NCBI GenBank assembly: GCA_014281115.1
Contig: JACONQ010000016.1
Span: forward strand, 2,294,001-2,358,000
Reading direction: 5' to 3'
DNA from: Laburnicola sp. R22_1
Taxonomy: Eukaryota; Ascomycota; Dothideomycetes; Pleosporales; Didymosphaeriaceae
Length of the DNA: 64,000 bases
Made by a program: the position numbers and the translations under genes. Below, piece by piece: positions 45,921-58,660 of this stretch. The notes beneath the pieces were generated by a model that was not told the origin of the DNA, did no database searches, and saw only the letters and a program-made list of their open reading frames with translations. Within the stretch, counting starts at the first letter, position 1; each line of letters begins with the position of its first letter.

Positions 45921-48900
45921 CAGCTAATTTAATAGCTCCCTATATAGCTAACCCTACTAGTATAAAATGCCTACTACGCACCCCTATTGCTAATAGAAAT
46001 AGCAGCCCTACTAAATCTTATATATATACACTATTACCTATAGCTACTATAATACTAACTAGTCTATAGACTCTATCTTACGCTGCTTGCAACACTAACA
46101 CTAACTATAATAATAACTACTAACGCTACCCTATAAAAATTATCTATAGCTACTACTACTACTAAATAGAGTAGTATTACGCCTACTTTAACTATAGTAT
46201 TAATAAGCTTAACGCTATTATAAATCTTACTTTAAAAAAGAAATAATAAAGGAATATATAGTAGATAGTATAATAAAAGCTAATAACTTAGCGCTTACTA
46301 CTACTCTAGATCTAGCTATAAAGATAGCACTTAGGTAACTATAATAAGTAATTAAAAGTAATTAGCACACTTTATAGCGTTACTATATATAATTATTATT
46401 AGAAAAGTAAAGCTTAGCTATAATAAGTAGTATTACAGAATTTTTATCTAGAGGCTTAGTTCTTATTTTTTTTTACCTAAAGACTTAGTTCTTATTCTTT
46501 TTTATATTTAGCTTAAGACTTAATAGTTCTCTAAGACGTTATAAACACCTTTCTAAATAGATACTAATAATTTTACTTTTTCTCTAGCCCTAAAGATAAC
46601 TAAGAAATAATATTTCTAGTTACTCTTACTTATAATTTATAATAACTTTAACTAGAAATTATATATAAAGCTATACTCTAGTAGACTATTATAATATATA
46701 TAATATTAATTATAACTACCTTTAGTATATAAAATATAATAGCTTTCTAATTAATTATAAGCACTTCTAATTACTAAAAGCTACTTAATCTATACTATTT
46801 TAAAAGTATACTACTAAACTATATAAACTATATATATAAAAATACTCTTACTAAAATTCTTTTTAAAAGTATAAGTTATAAATAATAAATAGTAATATAA
46901 AGTTACTTAAGCTCACGCACTCTTATAAATAAATAATAATAATATTACTATAAGATAAAAGGTAAATATAAAAGAATAAATAAAAGTATAAACTCTACTA
47001 TATAATAAAAGTGTATAAAATATAAAATAAAATAAAATAAATATTATTATAAACTACCTATAATATAATTATTAGAAAAACTATTATATAATTCTAAATC
47101 TATTTTTTTACTAAAACTACTACTTTATAATAATATTTATTAATACTTTACTAGTAGTAATATTATCTAAATAAAAGTACTATAGTAGTACTTTAACGCC
47201 CTTAAGCTAGACTAGTTATTATTTTAATATATTAAGTATACTAACTAAAGTTAAGTATAACTACGCTTTTATAGCTAAGATATCTTTACTCTTATTTTTA
47301 GCTTATAGATCTTCTCTATAGTAATATAAATAATTATCATATTATTACTATAAAGTACAGCTACTAGTAATCCTATATAACTTACTTTAAAGTTCTTTAA
47401 AAACTATTTATCTTTTATAGTATAGTCTACCTAAAAATAGCTAGAAATTCTTATACCCTATAATAGTAGCTTAAGTTACTAATATAGTTATAGTAATACT
47501 ATAGCAATACTTATATAAGCTAATTTATTAATTATTCTACTTTAGTATTAGCCTTTATTCTAGTTAGTTTTCTAGCACTAATACTCTTTTAACTACTCTT
47601 ATATGCTTTCTTTCTAGCTTCTCTTTTTAATTCTAATATATTTATAGAAAACTTCTCTCTCTATAGTAAATTTATTACTTTTTTAGCCAAGCTAAGACTT
47701 TATAAACTAATAATAGTTAGTAAGCCTACTATTTTATAGATAATATATATACTAGTTTATGTTATACTATAAATAATTTATTAACTCTAAAAGCTAGTTT
47801 ATTTTCTTAAGCAAATTAATATCTATTTTAAAATTATAGTTAATAATATATTAAAGTCTTAAAGACTAAGTATTATATCTCTCTAAACTAAAAAAGTTGC
47901 TACTAATCTAGACTAAGATAGTATATTTCTACAATATTAGATTAACTATAGATATATATTTACTTATACTATAATATATCTCTTTACTATAAATTATTAG
48001 AAAGTTTTTATTAAAGTTATTTTCTAACTTATTTTTTATCTAAAGCGCTATTTTTTTAGTATTCTAGACTAGGGGTTAATTTACACTTAATAAATATAAT
48101 TAGATATAGTAATAAAGATGTTTGCTAAAATAGTACTTATAAAGAATTAGAAATATAACTAAATTAATATTAAGCTTAACTAGCGCTATTAGGATAAGTT
48201 ACTTAGCTTTACTTACCTCCCTAAAACTTAACTAAAATTAACTTTAATAGCTAATTTAATAGCTCTCTATATGGCTAATTCTATTAGTATAAAATATCTA
48301 CTACGCACCGCTATTACTAATAAAAATAGTAGCCCTACTAAATCTTATATATATACACTATTACCTATAGCTATTATAATACTAACTAGTCTATATACTC
48401 TATCTTACGCTGCCTATAACACTAACACTAACTATAATAATAACTACTAATACTACTCTATAAAGAATACCTATCACTACTATTATTACTAAATAGAGTA
48501 GTGCTATGCCTACTTTAACTATAGTATTAATAAGCTTAACACTATTATAAATCTTATTTTAAGAAAGTAATAATAAAGAAATATAGAGTAAATAGTATAA
48601 TAAAAGCTAGTAACTTAGCGCTTACTACTACTCTAAATCTAGCTATAAAAATAGCGCTTAAGTAACTATAATAAGTAATTAAAGGTAATTAGCACACTTT
48701 ATAGCATTACTATATATAACTATTACTAAAAAAGTAAAGCTTAGCTATAATAAGCAGCACTATAAAATTCTTATCTAAAGGCTTAGTTCTTATTTTTTCT
48801 TACCTAGAAACTTGGTTCTTATTTTTTTATACCTCTAGCTTAAGACTTAATAGCTCTCTAAGACGCTATAAATACTTTCTAAATAAATACTAATAATTTT

Positions 48901-50568
48901 ACTTCTCCCTCTAGCCCTAAAAATAGCTAAGAAATAATATTTCTAATTATTCTTACTTATAATTTTTAATAACTCTAACTAGAAATTATATATAAAGATA
49001 TACTCTAATAGACAATTATAATATATATAATAATAACTATAACTACCTCTAGTATATAGAATATAATAGCTCCCTAATTAGTTATAAGTACTTCTAATTA
49101 CTAAAAGCCACTTAACCTATACTATTTTAAAGGTGCACTACTAAACTATATAAACTATATATATAAAAGAACTTTTATTAAAATTCTTTTTAAAAGTATA
49201 AGTTATAAATAATAAATAGTAATATAAAGTTACTTAAGTGTATATACTTTTATAGATAAATAATAATAATATTACTATAAAATAAAAGGTAAATATAAAA
49301 AATAAATAAAAGTATAAACTTTACTTTATAATAAAAGTATATAGAGTATAAGATAAAATAAAATTAACACTATTATAAATTACTTATAATATAATTATTA
49401 GAAAAACTATTATATAATTTTAAATCTAATCTTTTATTAGGACTACTACTCTATAATAATATTTATTAATACTTTGCTAGTAGTAATATTATCTAAATAA
49501 GAGTACTATAGTAACGCTTTAACACCCTTAAGCTAGACTAGTTATTATTCTAATATACTAAATATACTAACTAAAGTTAAATACAACTATACTTTTATAG
49601 CTAAAGTATCTTTACCCGTATTATTAGCTTATAAATCTTCTTTATAGTAATATAAATAACTATAATATTATTACTATAAAGTATAGCTGCTAGTATTCTT
49701 ATATAACTTACTTTAAAGTTTTTAAAAACTACCTATTTTTTATAGTATAGTCTACTCTAAAAATAGCTAGAAATTCTTATACCCTATAATAGTAGCTTAA
49801 ATTACTAAAATAGTTATGGTAGTACTATAGTAATACTTATATAAGCTAATTTATTAATTATTCTACTTTAGTATTAGCCTTTACTCTAGTTAGTCTTCTA
49901 GTACTAATACTCTCTTAACTACTCTTATACACTTACTTTCTAGCTTCTTTTTCAATTCTAATATATTTATAGACAATTTCTCTCTCTATAGTAAATTTAG
50001 TACTTTTTAGCCAAGCTAAGACTTTATAAACTAATAATAGTTAGTAAGCCTACTATCTTATAGATAATATATATACTAGTTTAAATTACGCTATAAATAA
50101 TATATTAACTTTAGAAGCTAGTTTGTCTTTCTAAGTAAATTAATATTTATTTTATAATTATAGTTAGTAATATATTAAAATCTTAGAGACTAAGTGTTAT
50201 ATCTCTCTAAACTAAGAAAGTTACTACTAATCTAGACTAAAATAGCATATTTCTAGAATATTAAATTAACTATAGGTGCGTATTTGCTTATACTATAATA
50301 TATTTCTTTATTTTAGATTATTAGAAAGTTTCTATTAAAGTTATTTTCTAACTTATTCTCTATCTAGAGTGCTATTTTCTTAGCATTCTAGACTAGAGAG
50401 TTAATCTATACCTAATAAATATAATTAAATATAGTAGTAAAAGTGTTTGCTAAGATAGTGCTTATAAAGAGTTAGAAATATAACTAGATTAATATTAAGC
50501 TTAACTAGCGCTATTAGAGTAAATTACTTAGCTTTGCTTACTCCTTTAAAACTTAACTAAAATTAACT
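45921..50568. repeat. RIP-mutated tandem repeats, about 2.33 kb per unit
   Basis: A landmark AACTNAACNAAAATT followed by ACTTTAA occurs at 45898, 48225 and 50550, a period of 2325-2327 bp, and the intervening 2.3-kb bodies align along their whole length. The DNA is extremely AT-rich with TA and CTA words and almost no CG, fitting heavy RIP. No gene can be read; the identity of the repeat before mutation is unknown. The third unit is interrupted by Copia-2 after its first 20 bases or so and resumes at 58136. Confidence 0.85.
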
Positions 50569-50573
50569 TTAAT

Positions 50574-50860
50574 TATTTATATACTGTATAGGTAAGGGCA
50601 CCTAAGGGTGTTAAGGTTTTAATATTACTATATAATAGTATTATGTAGAGATTACGTAATGCCTATGCGCCGCGGCCTATACGCTATAGGATCTTCTCCT
50701 TTTTATTTATACTCTCTCTAGAGATAAGTAATTAATACTAAGTTAGTTGTATTATATTATTTCCATTTCTTATACGATTATTCTATACACTCTCTATACT
50801 TACTAATATAGAGTACTAGATATTAATATTTATATAGCTAGCTGTAGAGCCTATTTAACA
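50574..50860 (+). repeat. Copia-2 5' LTR
   Basis: It aligns base for base in length with 57849-58135. The ends are TA..AACA here and TG..AATA in the right copy, consistent with original TG..AACA ends after transitions. A conserved AAGGGCACCTAAG core lies near the start. Confidence 0.88.
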
Positions 50861-51239
50861 CTAAATAGTAGTTAACTAACTCTTAACTATAAATTAGCAA
50901 GAGTAAAGATAGATTATATAAGTTATTATTCGCTATACAATTTGTTTTATTATATCCTATCCTTTATATATAAGAGGATAGTAGATTAAACCTTTATAGA
51001 GTTAGTAAGTAACTATCGCTACTATATAAAATAAAGGAGGCGATTGTATAAGATGTATAAAATCTATTCTTATCTATAGAGATAGCAAATTAACTCTTTT
51101 ATTAAGTTAGTAAGTAGATATTACTACTATATAAAATTTAAAAGAAGATAGTGTACTAAGCACACTACTAGTAACTATACAAACACATAGTTAAGATAAT
51201 AATAAACCCTAATAAAGTGTAATTCTCTATATAACTAAC

Positions 51240-54200
51240 CTATTAAACAAACTAGTTACGTAATAACTACCCCTACTACTACTTTATACAAAGCCCCCAC
51301 CTTTACTACTTTTACCTTATAAGATAACACTAATATACCTAAATATACTAGACTATATAATAAGTATACTAAAAGGATAGAAATATTAGAGGTAACACTA
51401 CGTAAGAAAATAAGACCTAAGTACTAAAAGAATAAGATTAGCCTAGCAAACAATTCCTCTTTATTAGAAATGCAATTGTACGTAATATATACTATTATTA
51501 ATTATTATACATTATACTAAAAAGAAATAGCTTTCTTAGAATTATTCTAGAAAGACTTTAAAGAATAGAAATAATACTATTTTTTAAAGTTAAACTATAT
51601 ATTTAGAAGAGAGCTTATCGCAGTTCTAGGAGAAAAGTGCATTATACTAAAAATAGACATAAGAGCCATAAGTGCTAGTAAATTATACAAAGTAGCCTAA
51701 GGCAATATAGATATTACTTATATATTACTACCCTTACTAGTCTACTTAACTTCTTATACACAAATACTAAGACTAATCTTAAAGATACCTAAGCTAGTTA
51801 GGCTATTACATAAACCTAAACAGAGTAAGCTACTACTACTATAGGCATCTATATAGCTATAGGTCCCTATAAATATCTTAAGAGAACCTTTGCATAAGTA
51901 CTAAAAATAATCTTATTTATATAAATAACTAAATAACCTACCTCTCTTTGTATATAGTACCTAACTACTATTCTATTTACCTACTCGCAATTATTAAACG
52001 CTCTATAAAATAGAACCACCACTAGTTAAATATAAATTATAGGCACTATACTAATCTACACAGACTAAGCCTATACTATAATCTAACCTATACAAACTTT
52101 CGCCTAAGCACAACCTACCTTCTTAGAGAATTCTAGCTAACAAGATAATCTAATTTTAAAAGGCATAGAATAAGGATAATAACTATACTAGAGCTCTATA
52201 TAATATTTTAGTAAATAAGACTAGGATTTTTATAAATCTATACAGACGCCTAGATATTGCTAAGAATTAATACCTAGATATTTTTCTAAATATCCTTACT
52301 AGCTGTGCAGTATAGTATTACCTCTATACTATCTACTCTAGATAATTATAGAAGTGCTTATATAAAGCACTTAATAGCCACTTTAACACTACTATTAACT
52401 ACAACTAGTATTGGATAGACTAGACTATAATAACTTTCGCATAATACTAGCGCAAAAACCCTAATAAGAGTCTATACAAAGTCCTAAAGGCAATAATTAA
52501 TAGGCTTACTCTTATATAGAGAGTATTAGGTATAGACTTTACTAGGGAAATTCCTCTCTATACTACTATTATATAAGCACACCATAGATATATAGAGCCA
52601 GAATAGGCTATATTTATCTCTAAGCCTACCTATAAAGCTCTATTTACTAATCTCTATGCGTTAGTTTAAGTTATAATTAACTACTAATCTAATTAGTACC
52701 TATAAGAGGCTAATACATACTATACTAATCGCAAATATAACTTTCCTATATAAAGAGAAAGATTACTAGTCCCTTATAGATAAGAATTTCGCGAATATTT
52801 TATACTATTATTATCGCGATCCTAATTAAACAATATTTATACAAGACTAAAGAAGTGTTTTATATACTCTAAGAAAGGTTATTAGTCTTCTAAATATTTA
52901 CGTAATAAGCGTACTCGCGCAATAAGGCAGTATATTATCTTCTATAAAGAGTATAATAATAAAACGCCTTTGTATAAAACTATTTAGTCCTATATTTAGA
53001 ATATAGAGAAGTATAATAATAAGAAACCTATTTTATACAAAGAAGAGGAGTAGAGTAAAAATAATAAGAATGGTAATAATTAAGTGTTCTACCTAACTAC
53101 TACTACCTATCTTTACTATATAACTAGCAAACATATCTATAAGATAGAGCTAGAGAAGTGTGTAAAATAGTTTATCCTTAAATATTAATACTATATAATA
53201 TACGAAGATAAACTATAGAATATAAGTATAGTAAGGATTTCTACTATTAGTAAAGTATAGCTAGAGGTATACATATAAGAAAACTTCTATATAAAAATTA
53301 ATTAGATACTGTAAGATAGTGGAGATTACAGTAATTCATAGTGATATGGGTTGACCATGAGAAAAGAGGTGTGTCATTACTATGGAGGACCGAGGGCCTG
53401 AAGGTGTATGGGTGAGGCTAGGCATAAGGTTATTCCGGCCGAGGTCATGTGACTAAGGACCGACCATACAGCCATGCGGCAGTCTTACAGATACCTAGCA
53501 ACACTAATATTAGCTTTAAAGGTTAGAACCTATAAGAATCTCTAAAAACTATACAAATTATAAATCTAATAGAAATAGTTACCTACTATATTCTAGACAC
53601 TCTAATACTATTCCTACTATTACTAGTAGATACTAATAAGCTAGGTGCCTACTTTAACAATATTCTAGATATTATTATACAAAAGTACGGCATAACTATA
53701 CCTATTATACGCAAATAAGAACACCCTTTCTTTAATATTAATAAGAAAGAAACTATATCTTTTTTTACTAAATAAGAACTCTATCGCCTTTATTAATAAT
53801 TCGAACATCCCTATATAAAAAGACTTTAGAAGATACTTACTAATACTGGCTATAAAGTAGATGCTACTATACTAAACAAAATTTAGAAGTTTTGCCACTA
53901 CTGTTAATTGCACAAATAAGCCCCGCGTCGCTTTAAGTTTACTATTAAGAATAGCACCCACTTTAACTATAAGATTATTATTAATATTATACGTATTAGA
54001 ACTAGGGACGCACTACATATTATAAATACAGATACATTATTCTAAGCTATAATCTTCTTAAAATTAATATCTATATAAAATGCGTAAGAAGCCCTCTATA
54101 AATGCTAGATTAATATCTACTAAGGTCCACCTAACTATATTATACATAACCTAGGTACAAACTTTATATTAGATAAGTTTAGAAATCGCGCAAAGATTAT

Positions 54201-56430
54201 TAGCACAACCTATAGGCAGATGCCTACAGAAGCATATTAGATAATAGGAAAGGTTAAGCGTTTATACGCACCTCTCTATAGAGCCTTTAATATTCTTAAG
54301 ACTAAACTAGGAGATTGTATAGATAAGAAGAACATCCTCCAAATAGCTATTAAAGCTATTAATAATACTATAGGCCTAGATAGTCTTATACTCACACTGC
54401 TAGTCTTTAGCGCATATTCTAGAATTAATATAGATTCTCTCCTATTGCCTAATATTATCGCATATACAAATGCTATACAAAAGGCAATAAAGATATTATA
54501 AAAGGAAAAAAATTAAACTAATATTAATTATGCGCTAAACACTCGCAATAGTCTATTAGTAGCACATAAAGTCCTTAAGCTCCTACTTAGATCTAAAGTT
54601 ATAGTCTAGAAAGTGAAAGGTAACTAGACTGGCCTATATAAAATTAAGAGTATTAAGAACAAAAATATAATCCTTAACCTAGGAAATAGTCTAGTAAAGT
54701 TTCGCTATATATAAGTTAAGCTATACTATTATAAAGAAGATTATACTTTCTCACTATTATATAAAGTAGATAATACCGCCCCTATGCAAAGAGATCCTCT
54801 AGAGAAAAGAAAAAGAGGCCGTCTAAGGAAGGATACTGCATTCCTTTTCTAAAAGAAGACAAGTAATTAGAAACTATCTCTAAAGCTCTGTGCGGAAGAT
54901 ATAATCACAACACCTAGAGCACCTTTTAAAGAGTTAGACTACACAGAAATAAACACTCTAATTGCTAATAGTACATTTAAAATTCTTCTCTTTAACCTAT
55001 CTAAGTATAAGAGTAGAATCTTTAACCTTCGCCTTGTACAAGAAGTTAAGAGCAAGACTACTTAATTATATAAAAAATTCCGCCTTATGTTTACTAGCCA
55101 CTCTAATAAAAAAAAGGACAAAATTCTTACCTAATTACCCACTATCTAAAGAATAAGCTAGCGTCTACTCTTTGCGTTAGGAGCAAGCCTTTAGACAATA
55201 TATAGAATATATTTCGAACTATAAGATATTACTTAGGCCTATATTTAGTCTACTAACAAACTAAACTGCACACTTTATACTAGACTACCTAAGAAACTAC
55301 GCATAAAATTTTTATAAGACACGATCTTTTATATTTTATAACCACTCTATAGTGCAGCTAAATTAGATCTTTACTAGTTTAAGACCTATCATAACTACTA
55401 TAAAGAGAGACTTAGCATAAAGACTTTGTTATATAATCTATGTCTACTTATTACTAATAAAGGAGAGCACACCTTTGGAATTACTAGCCTTTAGACAAAT
55501 AATACTCTTAGCATTATTAATAAGAACTTCGCATAAAGAGAAGAAGAAGAGCTAAAGAAAGTAGCCTTCTATGCAAAGGACAAGACTATCCTTACTAAGG
55601 ACTAACCCATTAAGTTTAATAGTAGAAGAATTCGACTTATATATAATACTATAGTTCTTACATAGAAAGGCTAAGCAAAGGGCCTTTATATAATTAACCT
55701 AAAAGACAAGAATACTACGTAGAGGTATATAAAGTAGTGTGTAAGAGACGCCTATATTACATCTATATACTAACTAGAAGCCGCATTTAATTTATCTATT
55801 ACTGCTTAGACTATATTACTCTTATATAAAGATATTAAGGCATTAAACACACAAATCTAATAGTAGATTAATAATAGTAAGCGTGGTCTTACCTTTATAC
55901 TATTAAATCTCTATTATACAAAGCTATTTATCTTCACTAATGGCTTATTTGCTAACAATAAGAACATAAGCTTATAGCTAGGATTTCTAATTACTTTAGG
56001 TAATAAGTATTATATAGGTAATAGTAACAACTTTAATATCCTAGCAAATATTATATACTAATATTTAACTAAGTATAAGAGAGTAATAAGAAGCATTCTT
56101 ACCAGCGAGCTATATAGTATAGTAAAAGGCTTTAACAATACTATTACTATTAGCACAACCCTCTAGAGAATTGTACGCACGCTTAGTCTGCCGCTAATTC
56201 CTATAGTTATCTATACAGATTTAAAGTCTCTCTATAACTGCCTTATATAACTAGGAACTATAAATAAGAAGCGTCTTATAATTAATATTATATTACTCCG
56301 CAAATTATATAAGCACCGCGAGGTCTCTAAGATTAGATAGATTAATAGAAAGGATAATCCTACTAATGCCTATATAAAGAAGGCCCTAAACTAGGCTCTA
56401 GAGTCCTTAATCTCTAGCAACACCTTAATA
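51240..56430 (+). pseudogene. Copia-2 gag-pol remnant
   Basis: The plus strand carries a Gag-like region (about 51.2-52.7 kb). An integrase zinc-binding part follows with FEHPYIKRL (near 53797) and FCHYC (near 53895), then the core to about 54.5 kb with LDSLILTLLVFSAYSR. A reverse transcriptase region lies at about 55.15-55.9 kb. RNase H (about 55.9-56.43 kb) has FTNGLFANNKN, IYTDLKSLYNC and INRKDNPTNAY.KK, the order seen in this fungal copia family. Stops, almost all TAA or TAG replacing Gln or Trp codons, are scattered throughout. Confidence 0.85.
53310..53489. mobile_element. Solo LTR (180 bp) inserted in Copia-2, not RIP-mutated
   Basis: It begins TGTAAGATAG and ends GTCTTACA, with an 8-bp inverted end counting the adjacent C and G, and is flanked by the 5-bp duplication GATAC (53305-53309 and 53490-53494). 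Its composition is normal while everything around it is extremely AT-rich. No second copy or internal domain lies in the window, so it is a solo LTR or a small non-autonomous element. It is unrelated in sequence to the Copia-1 and Copia-2 LTRs. Confidence 0.8.
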
Positions 56431-56839
56431 ATTACTATTAAAGCATTAGTAAATCGCCTTAAGCCTGTCCACACAAGCTCTTCCTAGCCTTTATATAGTA
56501 CTATTTCTTTATTATTTATCTATTCTTTCGCACGATATATTTATTTAATTCTTTCTACACACACATATTACTTAAAAATACGCATTTTCCTATTTATTAT
56601 TCGCATAGAAAGAGAAGAAACACAGTACACATTTATTTAAAGAGGAGTTTTTATTTTAGTACTTATAAACAATGTCTAAAAGTATCTATCCTACTATTTA
56701 GCCCTATTCTATACAATAATCGCATCTAGCACTATAGCTCTACTACACGTAAGAACCACATAATCTCGCCTAGAAGTTTACCACTATACAACACTTAGTA
56801 AAGGGCCTAGGGCTAGAGTTATCGCTATAGTAGTAAGCG

Positions 56840-57848
56840 CACATAGTGCCTCTAAGAACACTACGCAACTAGATAAAGAGCGCGCGAAAGTAGCCCTTGC
56901 GCTAAATAAGCTTAGCAACCTACAAACGCAGGTTTATACTAGCTATAAGAATAACATTAATATTATATAAAGGCAAATGTATACTATATAACTCCTTAGC
57001 CAATTTTTTATAGTTAGTATCTATACAAAAAAGCAAAGAATAGAGGAACTTATATTAATAGAAATGCCCTAGATAAATATACAGTTTGCCTAGGAACTAG
57101 TTAGAAGAGTAATACACATTCTTCTACCTAAAAGAGCCACTATAGTAGCATTAAAGCTAGGAAGGCCTAGCTAGTTAAGACTTGCTAGTACAAGCGCTAT
57201 TGTCTACACTAAGTTAGTATTATATAGAGATAAGATATTATATAATAAGGGACATAGTTTAGCACTATACAAAATAGAGAATTAGCTTAATAAAAAGAAA
57301 AAAGAGCTAGAGAAAAGGGATACGTACAAAGAGATATTCAAAGTAGGAAATAAGAAAGAAAAGATTAAAGGGAGAAAAGCCCACCTTATATACCTCTTCC
57401 TTCTATTTAGAGCCTTAATTTCTACTCCTTATTAGCGTTTATCTTCTCCTTATCTAATATTGCACAATTGCCTAACACTACTACCTAAATAAATAAGACA
57501 AATAGGTCTACCTATTATATAAAAAATAAACTAAGCAAAAAGAACTTTATATAAATAACACATTATTGCCGCAATCTTATTATTAACTACGCAATCTTAC
57601 CCTTAACCGCTATTAGCCAGACTGCTACTCTACTACTAATAAGCCTAATCGCGCCTCTAACAAATAGTAGTAGAGTATAACAAATAGTTACTTAATAGAA
57701 TCTTCCTATTAACTAGAGCAAACTAGCTAGAGTAGAAGACGTACAGACAGGGGAATAATAAATAAATAGAATAAATATTAGCAAGTAGATAGTTTATGCA
57801 GAGAAAGAAAGAACTACTAATAATAATCTTAAAAATAAAAGTTGCTAG
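56840..57848 (+). pseudogene. Extra reading-frame remnant downstream of Copia-2 pol
   Basis: About 1 kb between RNase H and the 3' LTR retains coding character in one frame: KERAKVALALNKLSNLQTQV near 56877, later a Lys/Glu-rich segment with LNKKKKELEKRD near 57290. It suggests a helical, possibly coiled-coil protein. Stops again look like RIP products. Copia elements normally have no gene here, so it may be a captured or accessory gene. No homologue is recognised. Confidence 0.4.
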
Positions 57849-58135
57849 TGTCTATACACTATACAAACAAGGGCACCTAAGAGTGTTAAGATTTTAATAT
57901 TACTATATAATAGCATTACGTAGAAATTATATAATGCCTGTGCGCTGCAGCCTATATGCTATAGAATCTTCTCCTTTTTATTCGCACCCTCTCTAGAGAT
58001 AAGCAATGAATACTAAGTTAGTTCTATTATATTATTTTCTTTTCTTATATAATTATCCTATATACCCTTTACACTTGCTAATATAGAGTATTAGATATTA
58101 ATATCTATATAGCTAGCTATAGAGCCTATTTAATA
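57849..58135 (+). repeat. Copia-2 3' LTR
   Basis: A 287-bp partner of 50574-50860, followed directly by the TTAAT target duplication and then by the resumed 2.33-kb repeat. Confidence 0.88.
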
Positions 58136-58660
58136 TTAATAGCTAATTTAATAGCTCTCTATATAGCTAACTCTACTAGTATAAAATATCTACTACATAC
58201 TTTTATTACTAATAAAAATAGTAGCCCTACTAAATCTTATATATATACTATTACCTATAACTACTATAATATTAACTAGTTTATAGACTTTACCTTATGC
58301 CGCCTGTAATACTAACACTAACTATAATAATAACTACTAATACTACCCTATAAAAATACCTATAGCTACTACTACTACTAAATAGAGTAGTGCTATACCT
58401 ACTTTAACTATAGTATTAATAAGCTTAATACTATTATATACCTTACTTTAAGAAAGTAATATTAAAGAAATATATAGTAAATAGTATAATAAAAGCTAGC
58501 AACTTAGCACTTACTACTACTCTAGATTTAGCTATAAGAATAGTGCTTAGGCAACTATAATAAGTAATTAAAGGCAATTAGTGCACTTTATAGTATTACT
58601 ATATATAACTATTACTAAAAGAGTAAAGCTTAGCTATAATAAGTAGTATTATAAAATTAT
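58136..58660. repeat. Third 2.33-kb repeat unit, truncated remainder
   Basis: It resumes the repeat exactly at the point interrupted by Copia-2 (TAATAGCTAATTTAATAGC). It follows the other two units for about 520 bp, until near the AGTAAAGCTTAGCTATAATA landmark, then diverges. Confidence 0.8.

Larger units (their letters stand above)
50574..58135 (+). mobile_element. RIP-mutated Ty1/copia LTR retrotransposon (Copia-2)
   Basis: LTRs of equal length, 50574-50860 and 57849-58135 (287 bp each), differ mostly by transitions. The target duplication TTAAT is present on both sides (50569-50573 and 58136-58140). The surrounding DNA is the third 2.33-kb repeat, which rejoins exactly when the element is removed. 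Pol remnants on the plus strand belong to the fungal copia lineage whose integrase has an FEHPS.KRLQ-like opening. The element is heavily mutated and cannot be active. It contains a later solo LTR at 53310-53489. Confidence 0.93.

Noticed and set aside
54962..55156. 64-codon open frame in Copia-2
   Set aside because: Not in the frame of the pol remnants; a chance opening in mutated DNA.
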